Shown in pieces: positions 16,844 through 25,274 of a DNA stretch of 64,000 nucleotides. Source of the stretch: Hydrogenophaga sp. BPS33 (lineage in GTDB: Bacteria; Pseudomonadota; Gammaproteobacteria; Burkholderiales; Burkholderiaceae_C). The translations under genes were made by a program, and so were the position numbers. The notes under the pieces are model-generated. The model saw only the letters and a list, made by a program, of their open reading frames with translations, made no database searches and was not told the origin of the DNA. Positions within the stretch are counted from its first letter, which is position 1. Every line of letters begins with the position of its first letter. The stretch spans positions 868,001 through 932,000 of the forward strand of contig NZ_CP044549.1 of NCBI RefSeq assembly GCF_009859475.1. The letters are read 5' to 3'.

Positions 16844-19027
16844 TCAAGGGCGCGTGACCAGCGCGTCCACCGCGATGATTCGCCGTGGCGTGCAGATCAG
16901 CGGGTTGATGTCGATCTCACCGATCTCCTGGGCGAAGTCGGCGAGGAATTCGGACACGGCGCAGACGATCTCCTGGAGGTGCCCGACGTCCACGGGCGCG
17001 CTGCCGCGGTAGCCCTGGAGCAGGTGGGAGACCTTCAACTGCTCGATCATCTGGCCGGCTTGCTGGCGAGACACCGGCGCCATCTCGGTGACAGCGTCCT
17101 GGAGCACCTCCACCATCACACCGCCCCAGCCCACCAGCACGACGGGGCCGAGCGCGGAGTCCACGCGGCCGCCGACCATGAGTTCGATGCCGCTCTCGAT
17201 CATGGGCTGCACCGCCACACCCTGCACACGCGGCGGCGGTGCGATGCGCGCGGTGCGCTGCACGATGTCTTCGTATGCCGCCACCACCTGCTGCGGGTCT
17301 TGCAGGTTCAGCTTGACCACGCCCGCCTCGGTCTTGTGCAGCACGTCCGGGCTCTCGAGCTTGAGCACCACCGGGTAGCCCATTTGCTCGGCGAGGGCCA
17401 CGGCCTCACTGGCGCTCGCCGCCAACCGGTCGGTCGTGACGGGAATGCCGTAACAGGCCAGCAGGTTCTTGGCTTCGCGCTCGGTGAGCGCGCGTCCCCT
17501 GGGCAAGGACTGCAGCAGCGCGCGCGCGGCCTCCCGGCCCTGGGCGCTCACCGTGCGCACCTGTGCCTCGGCCTGGGCGCGCATGCGGCTGCGGTGTTGC
17601 CACGCCGACAGGGCCTGGAACGCGCGGTCCATGGAGCGGAAGACGATGGCGTTCGGGTTCGCTTCGGCTTCGCGGATGCCTGGCCCTTCGAGCCATTCGT
17701 TGATCCACACCGTGACAAAACACTTCCCGCGCTGCGCCGCTGCCTGGGACAGCAGGTCGAAGCGCCATGACGCACCGTCGTACGACAGGGGGTGCGGGTA
17801 CAGAAGCGTGCCGATGGTTTCTTCGTCCAGCAGCGCATCCGCGCAGGCCGCGATGCTCTGCGGGTTGTTCAGCACCTGTCCGGTGAGGTCACAGGGGTTC
17901 TTGGCCGAACCGAACTCGGGCAACAAGGTGCCCAGAAAGGCTTCGGTCCCGGGCAGCAGATCGGGCAAGGGCACGCCGTGCTCTTCGGCCTTGTCCGCCG
18001 CCATGATGGCCGCTCCGCCGGAGGTGGAGACCACGGCCACGCCGTCGGCCAGGCAGCGTCGGGGGGCCTTGGCGAAGAAGGCCGCCGTTTCCACCAGGTC
18101 TTCCAGGCGGTTCAACGCGATCACGTTGTAGCGCCGAAAAGCCGCTGCATACATCTCGTTGGAGCCCGCGAGCGATCCGGTGTGGGAGAGGGCCGCCTGG
18201 CCACCCTTCACACCCGTGGCCATCTTGTAGACGATCAGGGGCTTGTCGGCCTCCCAGGCGCGCCGCGCGGCCTCCAGCAGGCGGCGGGGGTCCTGCATGC
18301 CCTCGAAGATGCAGAGGATGGATTGGCAGTTCGGGTCGTCGACGAGGTAGGACACGAGATCGGCCACGTCCACATCGCACGCATTACCCGAGGTCAAGGT
18401 GTGGCTGATGGACACCCCGTGTTCGATCGCCTGCGACAGGGCCGAGCCCATCGCGCCGGATTGGCTGGCGATGGCAAAGGCGTGGCCCGCGAGGCGGGGC
18501 TGGGAGACCGGCGGCGAAAACGCCATGCGCGCGCCGTTCACGTAGTTGTAGATGCCGATGCAGTTGGGCCCGATCAGGCGCGTGCTGCTGCCCGCCACCA
18601 GCTGGCGCAGCCGTTCCTGCAAGGCCACGTGCTCGGGCTTGCCGGTCTCCGCGAAACCGGATGCGAACATGACCACCCCGCCCACGCCAGCGGCCACGCA
18701 TTCGCGCACCGTGTCCTCGGCCGCCTCGCGGCTGGCCACGAAGACCACCGCATCGACCGCTTCGGGCAAGGCGCTGACCGAGGGATAACACTTGTGTTCG
18801 CCGATCTGCGCGTACTTGGGGTTGACCATGTACACGCGGCCTTTGAAATGCGCGAGGTTGACCATCACGCGTTCGCTGAACGAGCCGGGGCGGTCGGACG
18901 CGCCGACGATGGCGATGCTTTCGGGGTGCAGCACACGGCGCAGGTCGTCGTGTTGCAGCAGGCGAGGGGAGGCTGGGGTGGCTACCTCGGCCGGGGTGGC
19001 GCGAGGGGCGGCAACGGAAGTGTCCAT
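16844..19027 (-). CDS. Acyl-CoA synthetase, NDP-forming (acetate-CoA ligase ADP-forming family), 727 aa
   Basis: Fused alpha-beta ADP-forming acyl-CoA synthetase. It has the CoA-binding domain (IAIVGASDRPGSFSE, about 38-52), a succinyl-CoA-ligase-like domain with LIGPNCIGIYN and ASQSGAMGSALS, and the phospho-His loop LSHTGSLAG (His282). An ATP-grasp domain follows (YPVVLKLESPDVLHKTEAGVVKLNL). It activates a carboxylic acid to its CoA ester or runs in reverse to conserve energy. ATG 19027 is supported by the usual short leader before the CoA-binding domain. Paralogue: 47991-50138. The duplicated position next to the thiolase-like/DUF35 genes argues for a linked function. Confidence 0.92.
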   Translation of the reverse strand: MDTSVAAPRATPAEVATPASPRLLQHDDLRRVLHPESIAIVGASDRPGSFSERVMVNLAHFKGRVYMVNPKYAQIGEHKCYPSVSALPEAVDAVVFVASREAAEDTVRECVAAGVGGVVMFASGFAETGKPEHVALQERLRQLVAGSSTRLIGPNCIGIYNYVNGARMAFSPPVSQPRLAGHAFAIASQSGAMGSALSQAIEHGVSISHTLTSGNACDVDVADLVSYLVDDPNCQSILCIFEGMQDPRRLLEAARRAWEADKPLIVYKMATGVKGGQAALSHTGSLAGSNEMYAAAFRRYNVIALNRLEDLVETAAFFAKAPRRCLADGVAVVSTSGGAAIMAADKAEEHGVPLPDLLPGTEAFLGTLLPEFGSAKNPCDLTGQVLNNPQSIAACADALLDEETIGTLLYPHPLSYDGASWRFDLLSQAAAQRGKCFVTVWINEWLEGPGIREAEANPNAIVFRSMDRAFQALSAWQHRSRMRAQAEAQVRTVSAQGREAARALLQSLPRGRALTEREAKNLLACYGIPVTTDRLAASASEAVALAEQMGYPVVLKLESPDVLHKTEAGVVKLNLQDPQQVVAAYEDIVQRTARIAPPPRVQGVAVQPMIESGIELMVGGRVDSALGPVVLVGWGGVMVEVLQDAVTEMAPVSRQQAGQMIEQLKVSHLLQGYRGSAPVDVGHLQEIVCAVSEFLADFAQEIGEIDINPLICTPRRIIAVDALVTRP

Positions 19028-19079
19028 GCGAAAACCTGAGAAGTGAAATGAAGCCAGATGGGTACCCTGCGCGCGGTGT

Positions 19080-20240
19080 TCACACCGTGGAAGGCCCGCC
19101 CAGAACGACGGTGCTCTGGGCCGACAAGGTGCCCCCGTTGCCGTGCGCCAGAGCGGTTTCGCAAGCCTGGACCTGGCGCTGGCCGCACTCACCGCGGATC
19201 TGGCGCGCGGCTTCGATCAGCAGAAAAAGCCCATACAGGCCGGGATGGGTGTAGGACAGGCCGCCACCGGCGGTGTTCACGGGCAGGGACCCGCCGGGTG
19301 AGATGGCGCCCGAGGCCACGAAAGGACCTGCCTCGCCCTTGGGCACGAAACCCAGGTCTTCCAGGAACAGCAGCGTGTTGATGGTGAAGGCGTCGTAGAG
19401 CTCGACCACGTCGATGTCCTTCGGCTCCATGCCCGCCATGGCGTAGGCGGCGCGGCTCGACTGGACGGCCGTGGTCGTGGTGAGGTCGGGCATGGAGTGG
19501 ATTTCCAGGTGCCCGATCGCATCGCCCACACCCAGCACATAGACCGGGGGCTTCTTCAGGTGGCGCGCGCGCTCGGCGGTGGTGATGATCACGGCGCCAC
19601 CGCCATCGGTGACCACGCACGCGTCGCGCACCGTCAAGGGATGGCTCACCATGCGCGAGGCCAGCACCTGTTCGATCGTGAGCGGGTCCCGCTCCCAGGC
19701 CACCGGATTCATGCGCGCCCAATCGCGCGCGGCCACCGCCACGGCGGCCAGGTGCTCGCGCGTGGTGCCGAATTCGTGCATGTGGCGCGAGGCCGCGAGC
19801 GCGTACCCGCTCAAGGGCATGCGCGGACCGAAGGGTGTGATGAGCGGGTCGAAGCCCCGGATGTTGAGCAGGCCACCCGCCACCGAGCGCTGCGTGCTGC
19901 CGTAGGCCAGCAGGGCCACTTCGCACTGCCCGGCCTGGATCGCGGCGGCGGCATGGCCTACCATGGTCTCGAACACCGAGCCGCCGCTGAAGGACGAGTC
20001 CTGGTAGCGGGGGCGCAGGCCGAGGTATTCGCACAAGGCGACCGAGGCCAGCCGGACCTGCGCAGAGGAGGCGAACACGCCGTCGATGTCCGACAGCGCA
20101 AGGCCGGCGTCTTCCAGCGCTCGCAGGGTGCCCTGGGCCATCAGGTCCACCGGGAGCGTGCCCGGCGCCACCTGGCCCAGATCGGATTCGGCCACGCCCA
20201 CAATGGCGGTGGCCCCACGTTGAAGCGGGTGGATGGTCAT
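19080..20240 (-). CDS. Thiolase-like (SCP2/Ltp2-type) protein without nucleophilic Cys, 386 aa
   Basis: Thiolase superfamily, lipid-transfer/SCP-x branch. The nucleophilic Cys motif of thiolases (C-x-S/T-G) is replaced by SSFSGGS near residues 82-88. Retained parts include ELYDAFTINTLLFLEDLGF, GGGLSYTHPGLYG and HGNGGTLSAQS. In steroid degradation, Cys-less members such as Ltp2 work as retro-aldolases in a complex with a DUF35 protein; here a DUF35 gene overlaps the start by ATGA (20237-20638). Expected reaction: C-C cleavage of a beta-hydroxyacyl-CoA, releasing a short acyl-CoA and a ketone or aldehyde (inference). Very similar to 50704-51867. Confidence 0.88.
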   Translation of the reverse strand: MTIHPLQRGATAIVGVAESDLGQVAPGTLPVDLMAQGTLRALEDAGLALSDIDGVFASSAQVRLASVALCEYLGLRPRYQDSSFSGGSVFETMVGHAAAAIQAGQCEVALLAYGSTQRSVAGGLLNIRGFDPLITPFGPRMPLSGYALAASRHMHEFGTTREHLAAVAVAARDWARMNPVAWERDPLTIEQVLASRMVSHPLTVRDACVVTDGGGAVIITTAERARHLKKPPVYVLGVGDAIGHLEIHSMPDLTTTTAVQSSRAAYAMAGMEPKDIDVVELYDAFTINTLLFLEDLGFVPKGEAGPFVASGAISPGGSLPVNTAGGGLSYTHPGLYGLFLLIEAARQIRGECGQRQVQACETALAHGNGGTLSAQSTVVLGGPSTV

Positions 20241-20638
20241 GGTTGAGCGTCGATCGGTTCGAAGAAGGGGACTGCGTCGGCACCGTCCTGGCGGCGGATC
20301 CGCACGCGCACGCGCATGCCGATGCGCACCTGGTCCGCCGCCACGTTCTGATTGCCTTCGACGCGGCTCATCATGCGAAAGCCATCGTCCAGATCGACCA
20401 GCACCACGTTGTACGGCGGTTCTCCCTTGGGATAGAGGTAGGTGACGGCGTGCACGGTGCCCTCGCCACGGCTCTCGCGCCACTGCAGATCGGCGCTGCC
20501 CGTGAAGGGACACAGAACACGGGGGTAGAACACGGCGCGCTGTGCCTTGGGGCTGTACTGGTAGGCCAGCACGCCTTCGTTGAGGCGCCGCTGGTAGGCC
20601 CCCATCGGAGACTCGATGGCGCCGGATGGCGATGTCAT
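20237..20638 (-). CDS. DUF35 OB-fold protein (partner of thiolase-like protein), 133 aa
   Basis: Contains the DUF35/ChsH2-C-like pattern: FYPRVLCPFTGS (rubredoxin-like ribbon region), GEGTVHAVTYLYP, PYNVVLVDLDDGFRMMSRV and VRIRRQDGADAVPFFEP. The zinc ribbon is degenerate: only one Cys (Cys43) where four ligands are usual, so zinc binding is doubtful. The ATG at 20638 has AAAGG upstream. It overlaps the thiolase-like gene by 4 bases, as does its paralogue at 50309-50707, so translation of the two is coupled. Family members stabilise and gate Ltp2-type aldolases. Confidence 0.88.
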   Translation of the reverse strand: MTSPSGAIESPMGAYQRRLNEGVLAYQYSPKAQRAVFYPRVLCPFTGSADLQWRESRGEGTVHAVTYLYPKGEPPYNVVLVDLDDGFRMMSRVEGNQNVAADQVRIGMRVRVRIRRQDGADAVPFFEPIDAQP

Positions 20639-20658
20639 GCGTTTTCCTTTCTCTTTCT

Positions 20659-20904
20659 TCAGCTCTCGATGTGTTCTGCCGTGATCGCCCCCGAAGGGCA
20701 GCTGTTGACCGCCGCCATCGCCTGCGCGTACAGGTGCTCGGGAGGCTCTGCGATGCGCAGCTGGACGGCGCCATCCAGGTCCCGCTGATCGAACACCTCG
20801 GCGCTGGCCATGACGCACAGGCCGGCGCTGATGCACAAGTCCGGGTTTGCCGAGAGCCGCAGCCGGATCGCCGGGCGTGGCGTGGAGGGGGCCTGCGGCG
20901 TCAT
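20659..20904 (-). CDS. 3Fe-4S-type ferredoxin, 81 aa
   Basis: Small single-cluster ferredoxin of the kind that serves P450s: Cys24 and Cys30 (CISAGLC) and Cys69 (NSCPSGAI), i.e. C-x5-C...C-P, leaving three ligands for a 3Fe-4S cluster. It overlaps the stop of the binding protein by ATGA and sits 20 bases before the DUF35 gene. It provides a second, different electron carrier alongside the 2Fe-2S ferredoxin at 3682. Its likely client is the fused P450 at 11733 in the same transcription unit (inference). Confidence 0.92.
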   Translation of the reverse strand: MTPQAPSTPRPAIRLRLSANPDLCISAGLCVMASAEVFDQRDLDGAVQLRIAEPPEHLYAQAMAAVNSCPSGAITAEHIES

Positions 20905-21863
20905 TCCAGCTTGATCGCGCTGTCCTTGATCACGCGACCCCAGGTGGTGTATTCGTTGTGGATGTATTGGCGCAGCTCTTCGCTGGTGCCGGGCTTGGGC
21001 ACGGCGCCCATCGCGATCAGTTTTTCCTTCGTCTCCGCGCTCTCCAGCACCTTGTTCAGGGCGGTGTTGAGTTGCTGTAATTGCGGCTTGGGGATGCCGG
21101 CCGGCGCGAGAAAGCCCATCCAGCCGTAGGTGTGCACGTTCGGGAAGCCTGCCTCGGCGGCGGTGCCGACGTTGGGAAAACGGGGGCTTCGGGTTTCGCT
21201 GATGGAGCCGATCACGCGGATGCGGTCGTCCTGCAGATAGGCCTCGATGCTGGCCAGCACCGTGATGCCGATCGGCACGCGGCCCGCGACCACCTCGACC
21301 ATCGCCGGCGCGTCGCCGCGGAACGGAATGTGCTCGATCTGCACCTTGGCATCGCTCTTGAGCAACTCGCCGACCAGGTGCGACGTGCCGCCGACGCCCG
21401 AGCTGGCGTAGGACAGCTTGCCAGGGCTCTGTCGCGCGGCCGCGACCAGTTCCTGCATGTTGCGCACCGGCACACCCGGGTTCGCGACCACCAGCATGTG
21501 GTTGACCACGGCCATGCCCACCGGGTCGAAATCCTTGAGCGGGTCGTAGGCCAGGGCCGCTGCGTGCGGGCTGATCGTGATGGGCCCTGCCGAGGTGAAG
21601 AGCAGCGTGTAGCCATCGGGCGCCGACTTGGCCACGCGCGCCGCGCCGATGCGGCCATTGGCACCGGGCATGTTCTCGACCACGATCGTCGTGTTCATGA
21701 GCCGTGCCATCTCACCGCCGACCAGGCGACTGACGCGATCGGCGCCACCGCCCGCGGCGTAGGGGACGATCAGTGTGATGGGTTTGCTGGGATAGGTTTG
21801 CGCCAGTGCGGCCTGGCTCAGGCCGAACAGGAGCGGGATCAGTGAAACGAAACGCCGCAACAT
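20901..21863 (-). CDS. Bug/TctC-family solute-binding protein, 320 aa
   Basis: Signal peptide core FVSLIPLLFGLSQAALAQ, then TYPSKPITLIVPYAAGGGADRVSR, TIVVENMPGANGRIG and SYASSGVGGTSHL. ATG 21863 is preceded by AAGGAGA at ideal spacing, one of the best ribosome sites in the window. Periplasmic. Followed by the ferredoxin with a 4-base overlap, so it is co-transcribed with catabolic genes rather than with a transporter. Confidence 0.92.
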   Translation of the reverse strand: MLRRFVSLIPLLFGLSQAALAQTYPSKPITLIVPYAAGGGADRVSRLVGGEMARLMNTTIVVENMPGANGRIGAARVAKSAPDGYTLLFTSAGPITISPHAAALAYDPLKDFDPVGMAVVNHMLVVANPGVPVRNMQELVAAARQSPGKLSYASSGVGGTSHLVGELLKSDAKVQIEHIPFRGDAPAMVEVVAGRVPIGITVLASIEAYLQDDRIRVIGSISETRSPRFPNVGTAAEAGFPNVHTYGWMGFLAPAGIPKPQLQQLNTALNKVLESAETKEKLIAMGAVPKPGTSEELRQYIHNEYTTWGRVIKDSAIKLE

Positions 21864-22060
21864 GTTGTCTCCTTGCTTTTGGATGGACCACCACCACCGT
21901 GCCGGTGCGCTTGCGCATGGCGTCCGTGGGGGCTGTGTTCGCAGTCCGTGTGCGAACCCATTCATGGTGTCAGAGCCTCATGCGCCGACGAGACGTCTTT
22001 CATATGGTTTGAGATGTGTTACCCGGCACCCGCCTGGGCAGAGCGGCCATCTCCGCGTGT
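21864..22060. other. Intergenic region of 197 bases
   Basis: Between the CoA-transferase stop (22061) and the binding-protein start (21863), same strand. It contains a purine-rich ribosome site at the left end and an AT-rich patch near 21990-22015. An internal promoter is possible, but I see no clear boxes, terminator hairpin or small gene. Confidence 0.4.
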
Positions 22061-23197
22061 TCAGAACACGTCGTCGTTGTGCTCGCCCAGCAGCGGTGCA
22101 CCGCGTGTGGCCGCTGGGGCCGCGCGCGAAAACTTCACGGGTTGCCGCATGTGCAGATAGCCGCCTTCGCTCGGGTGCGTGCGCTTCTCGAAGAAGCCGA
22201 CCGCCATCAGGTGCGGGTCGTCGAGCACGTCCTGCAGATCGTTGACGCGGCAGGCGGGGATGTCGTGCGCGGCAAACAGGGCCAGCCACTGCGCGGTGGA
22301 GCGCGTGGGCAGCACCTCGGCCATTTTTTTCTGCAGCAGATCGAGGTGCTCGAAGCGCTGGCGCGCGGTGTTCAGGCCGTGCCGATGCAGGAATTCGGGC
22401 TCACCGATGGCGTCGAAGAAGCGCACCCAGCGGTCGTCGCTGTAAGGTGCCACCACGATGTGGTCGTCGGCCGTGCGCATGGGTTGCCGGTGGGGGTCGA
22501 GCTGGCGCGGGTAGCCCACGCCGTCGTTGGGCGGTGAAAAGGTGTGGCCGTACAGGTGCTCCTGCAGCAGGAAGTGCGTGAAGCACTCGAACATCGGCAC
22601 CTCCACCACCTGCCCCTCACCCGTGCGCGCACGGTGGAACAGCGCACCCAGCACCGCTTGCACCGCGTGCAGCCCGCTGACCTTGTCGGCCATCGCCATG
22701 GGCAGGAAACGCGGCTGCGGGTTGCCGTCCACGCGTGGCAGCAGCCTGGCCGCGCCCGAAGCCGCCTGGATGATGTCGTCGTAGGCCGAGCGCCCAGCAT
22801 AGGGGCCGTCCAGGCCAAAGCCGGTGCAGTGGACGTAGACGAGGTCGGGGCGCAGGGCGCTCAAGGTCTCGTGGTCCAGCCGGTTGCGCGCCACGGCGTC
22901 GGCCCGCAGGTTGTGGATGAACACGTCGGCGCTGCGAACCAGCGATTCCAGTTGCCGGCGGCCTTCATCGGTCTTGAGGTTCCAGGTCACGGAGCGCTTG
23001 CCGTGGTTGACCGTCATGTGCCCGGGACCCATGCCGCGCGTGACCACCGGCCGCCCCACTCTTCGAACCTCGTCGCCACCCGCGGGTTCGATCTTGATGA
23101 CGTCGGCCCCCATGTCCGCCAGCGTGGCGGTGCAATAGGGGCCGAAGATGACCGACGTCATGTCGACGACGCGGATGCCTTGGAGGAGAGGGTTCAA
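22061..23197 (-). CDS. CaiB/BaiF family III CoA-transferase, 378 aa, TTG start
   Basis: Family III CoA-transferase: GIRVVDMTSVIFGPYCTATLADMGADVIKIEP at the start, NHGKRSVTWNLKT, SAYDDIIQAASG, and Asp171 (AMADKVSG) at the nucleophile position. Starts at TTG 23197: an in-frame TAG lies 7 codons upstream and AGGAA is a few bases before the TTG, so no ATG start is possible. It lies 23 bases after a second, only distantly related CoA-transferase (23221-24372). Two tandem transferases may act on different acids or as a heteromer; this is not resolved by sequence. Confidence 0.88.
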   Translation of the reverse strand: MNPLLQGIRVVDMTSVIFGPYCTATLADMGADVIKIEPAGGDEVRRVGRPVVTRGMGPGHMTVNHGKRSVTWNLKTDEGRRQLESLVRSADVFIHNLRADAVARNRLDHETLSALRPDLVYVHCTGFGLDGPYAGRSAYDDIIQAASGAARLLPRVDGNPQPRFLPMAMADKVSGLHAVQAVLGALFHRARTGEGQVVEVPMFECFTHFLLQEHLYGHTFSPPNDGVGYPRQLDPHRQPMRTADDHIVVAPYSDDRWVRFFDAIGEPEFLHRHGLNTARQRFEHLDLLQKKMAEVLPTRSTAQWLALFAAHDIPACRVNDLQDVLDDPHLMAVGFFEKRTHPSEGGYLHMRQPVKFSRAAPAATRGAPLLGEHNDDVF

Positions 23198-23220
23198 TGC
23201 GCGTTCCTGCTAGCGTGGCC

Positions 23221-24372
23221 CTAGCGCGCGGGCCAGCTGCTCGCGCTCAAGATCTCCGCATTGTGCTGCCCCAGCATGGGCGGGGGCCGGTGGATGGACG
23301 TCGGTGTCCCGGAGAACGCCAAGGGGTTGTTGACGACTTTGAACTTGCCCGCCTTGGGGTGTTCGATGGTCTTGATCAAGTGGTCCCGGATCGACGGATC
23401 GTTGAACACCTCTTCCCAGGTCCGCACCGGTCCGAAGATGGCCCCGACCTCCAGCAGGATGCGGTTCCAGTCCTCCAGCGTGCGCGTGGCGAACACCTCG
23501 GCCAGGCGGGCATCGACCTCGGCCCGGCGGTTGAGCCGTTCGCGCTTGGTGGCGTAACGCGGATCGGTCTTCCATTCCGCAATGCCCAGGCCATCGCACA
23601 GCACTTGCCAGAACTTGTCGTTGATGGTGATCACCATGATGTCCCGGCCATCGGCGGTACGGTAGGTGTTGTTGGGCACGATGTCCCAGTGCTCGTTGCC
23701 AGTGAGCGGCGGGCTCGTGCCGGTGGCGTCGAAGTACACGTCGCGCGGCACGTGGGTGAACATCGAGGCGTCCATCATCGAGAGGTCGACCCGTTGCCCT
23801 TCGCCGGTGTGGTGGCGCGCCTGCACCGCGCCGAGGACGCCGACGGTGGCCAGCAGGGCTGTCACCAGATCGCACAAGGGGAAGCCGGTCTTGAGCGGTC
23901 CGCTCTGCGGTGTGCCGGTGACCTGCATCAGGCCGGACATGGCCTGGATGATCTGGTCGAGCGCAGGGCGTCCGGCGTCCGGCCCTTCGCGGCCGAAGCC
24001 GGTGATCGAGCAGTAGACCAGGCGTGGGTTCTGGCGGCGCAAGGTGTCGAAGTCCAGACCGACCTTGTCGGTGAAACCCGGACGGAAATTCTCCACCACC
24101 ACGTCGGCCTCCTGGGCCAACCGCGCGCCGGTGGCACGGCCTTCGGCGGTTTTCAGGTCCAACACGATGCCGCGCTTGTTGCGGTTGATCGCGAGAAAGA
24201 AAACACCGTCGCCACCGAGCGAGGTTTCGCCCGAACGGCGAAACGGATCGCCTTCGGGTTGTTCCACCTTGATCACGTCGGCACCCATGTCGCCGAGCAG
24301 CATGGTGGCCATCGAGCCGGTCATCATCTGGGTGAAGTCGAGGACTTTGAGTCCCTTCAGCGCGCTGCTCAT
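23221..24372 (-). CDS. CaiB/BaiF family III CoA-transferase, 383 aa
   Basis: LKGLKVLDFTQMMTGSMATMLLGDMGADVIKVEQPEGD, NRNKRGIVLDLKT and RPALDQIIQAMSG, with Asp168 (PLCDLVTAL) matching Asp169 of formyl-CoA transferase. Ends PPMLGQHNAEIL, the usual family tail. Its closest relative in the window is 42288-43487, which is likewise adjacent to an enoyl-CoA hydratase, so the transferase-hydratase pair appears duplicated. ATG 24372 is 8 bases after the hydratase stop. Confidence 0.9.
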   Translation of the reverse strand: MSSALKGLKVLDFTQMMTGSMATMLLGDMGADVIKVEQPEGDPFRRSGETSLGGDGVFFLAINRNKRGIVLDLKTAEGRATGARLAQEADVVVENFRPGFTDKVGLDFDTLRRQNPRLVYCSITGFGREGPDAGRPALDQIIQAMSGLMQVTGTPQSGPLKTGFPLCDLVTALLATVGVLGAVQARHHTGEGQRVDLSMMDASMFTHVPRDVYFDATGTSPPLTGNEHWDIVPNNTYRTADGRDIMVITINDKFWQVLCDGLGIAEWKTDPRYATKRERLNRRAEVDARLAEVFATRTLEDWNRILLEVGAIFGPVRTWEEVFNDPSIRDHLIKTIEHPKAGKFKVVNNPLAFSGTPTSIHRPPPMLGQHNAEILSASSWPAR

Positions 24373-24380
24373 GGGCTTCT

Positions 24381-25250
24381 TCAGCCTCCCTGCTTCTTGT
24401 CGTCGACATAGAAGGCCTCGCGCTCCTTGTTCGACGCCGTCACGCCCTTGTCGCGGCGCGCCTTCATGAAGTTGAATTCATCGGCCTCGTAGCGCACGTT
24501 GGTCGCCAGCGAATGCAGGATGTGGCCGTACGAGAACTGGCTGGAAATGCCGAGCGAATCCATGGCCAGGTTCGTCGCGGCCTTGCCCAGCACCACGCCG
24601 TCGCGCGGCAGGCGCACGATGCGCTCGACCCATTCTTCGCCGGCCTGCTCCAGCTGGTCCAGCGGCACGACCTTGTTGACCATGCCCAGGCTCAGCACCG
24701 TCGGTGCGTCCCACACATCGGCGAGCAACAGCAGTTCGCGCGCCTTGCGCGGACCCATGTTGACCATCTCCCAGGCCGCGAAATACGCCGCGCCGGACAG
24801 GCCAAGCTTCTGCTCGGGATGGCCCATCTTCACCGTGTCGGCCGCGATCACGAGGTCCGAGGCCTCGGCGAGGTACAGCCCGGCACCCACGCAATAGCCC
24901 TTCACGAGCGACAGCGTGGGCTTGAGCGAATTGAAGATGCGCTGGAAGCGGCCGATGTAGCGCTGGTCGTGCTGGACGCGTGCGCGCTGGCTCGGCTTGC
25001 GCACCCGGCCCTTCTCGTCGACGGTCGTTTCTCCGTACTCCTTGCCGACCTCGGCCAGGTCGTGCCCGGCGCAGAAGTCGGTGCCCGCGCTGTTGAGCAC
25101 GACCACGCGCACGTCGTCGTCGGCCTCCGCGCGGTCGTAGGCGTCCATGAGCTCCTCGAACATCGCCGAGGTCATGGCGTTCTTTTTCTCGGGACGGTTG
25201 AGCGTCACGTAGGCGCGGCCATCTTTGGCCAGATAGTCAACACTTGCCAT
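24381..25250 (-). CDS. Enoyl-CoA hydratase/isomerase (crotonase) family, 289 aa
   Basis: Crotonase fold: AYVTLNRPEKKNAM, oxyanion-hole FCAGHDLAEVG, second oxyanion element KGYCVGAGLYLAE, and GHPEQKLGLSGAAY, where the Glu aligns with catalytic Glu144 of rat crotonase; the second Glu is not evident. The extended insertion after the first oxyanion loop (VDEKGRVRKPSQRARVQHDQRYI) is shared with the paralogue at 41404-42291, defining a distinct subgroup. Soluble. Probably hydrates or hydrolyses an unusual acyl-CoA rather than straight-chain substrates (inference). Confidence 0.88.
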   Translation of the reverse strand: MASVDYLAKDGRAYVTLNRPEKKNAMTSAMFEELMDAYDRAEADDDVRVVVLNSAGTDFCAGHDLAEVGKEYGETTVDEKGRVRKPSQRARVQHDQRYIGRFQRIFNSLKPTLSLVKGYCVGAGLYLAEASDLVIAADTVKMGHPEQKLGLSGAAYFAAWEMVNMGPRKARELLLLADVWDAPTVLSLGMVNKVVPLDQLEQAGEEWVERIVRLPRDGVVLGKAATNLAMDSLGISSQFSYGHILHSLATNVRYEADEFNFMKARRDKGVTASNKEREAFYVDDKKQGG

Positions 25251-25274
25251 TGCGGTTTCCTTGTTGGTGGTTCT

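Noticed and set aside
19080..20240. Conventional acetyl-CoA acetyltransferase (thiolase) call
   Set aside because: The nucleophilic Cys motif is absent; only the thiolase fold features remain, so the thiolytic function is not supported.
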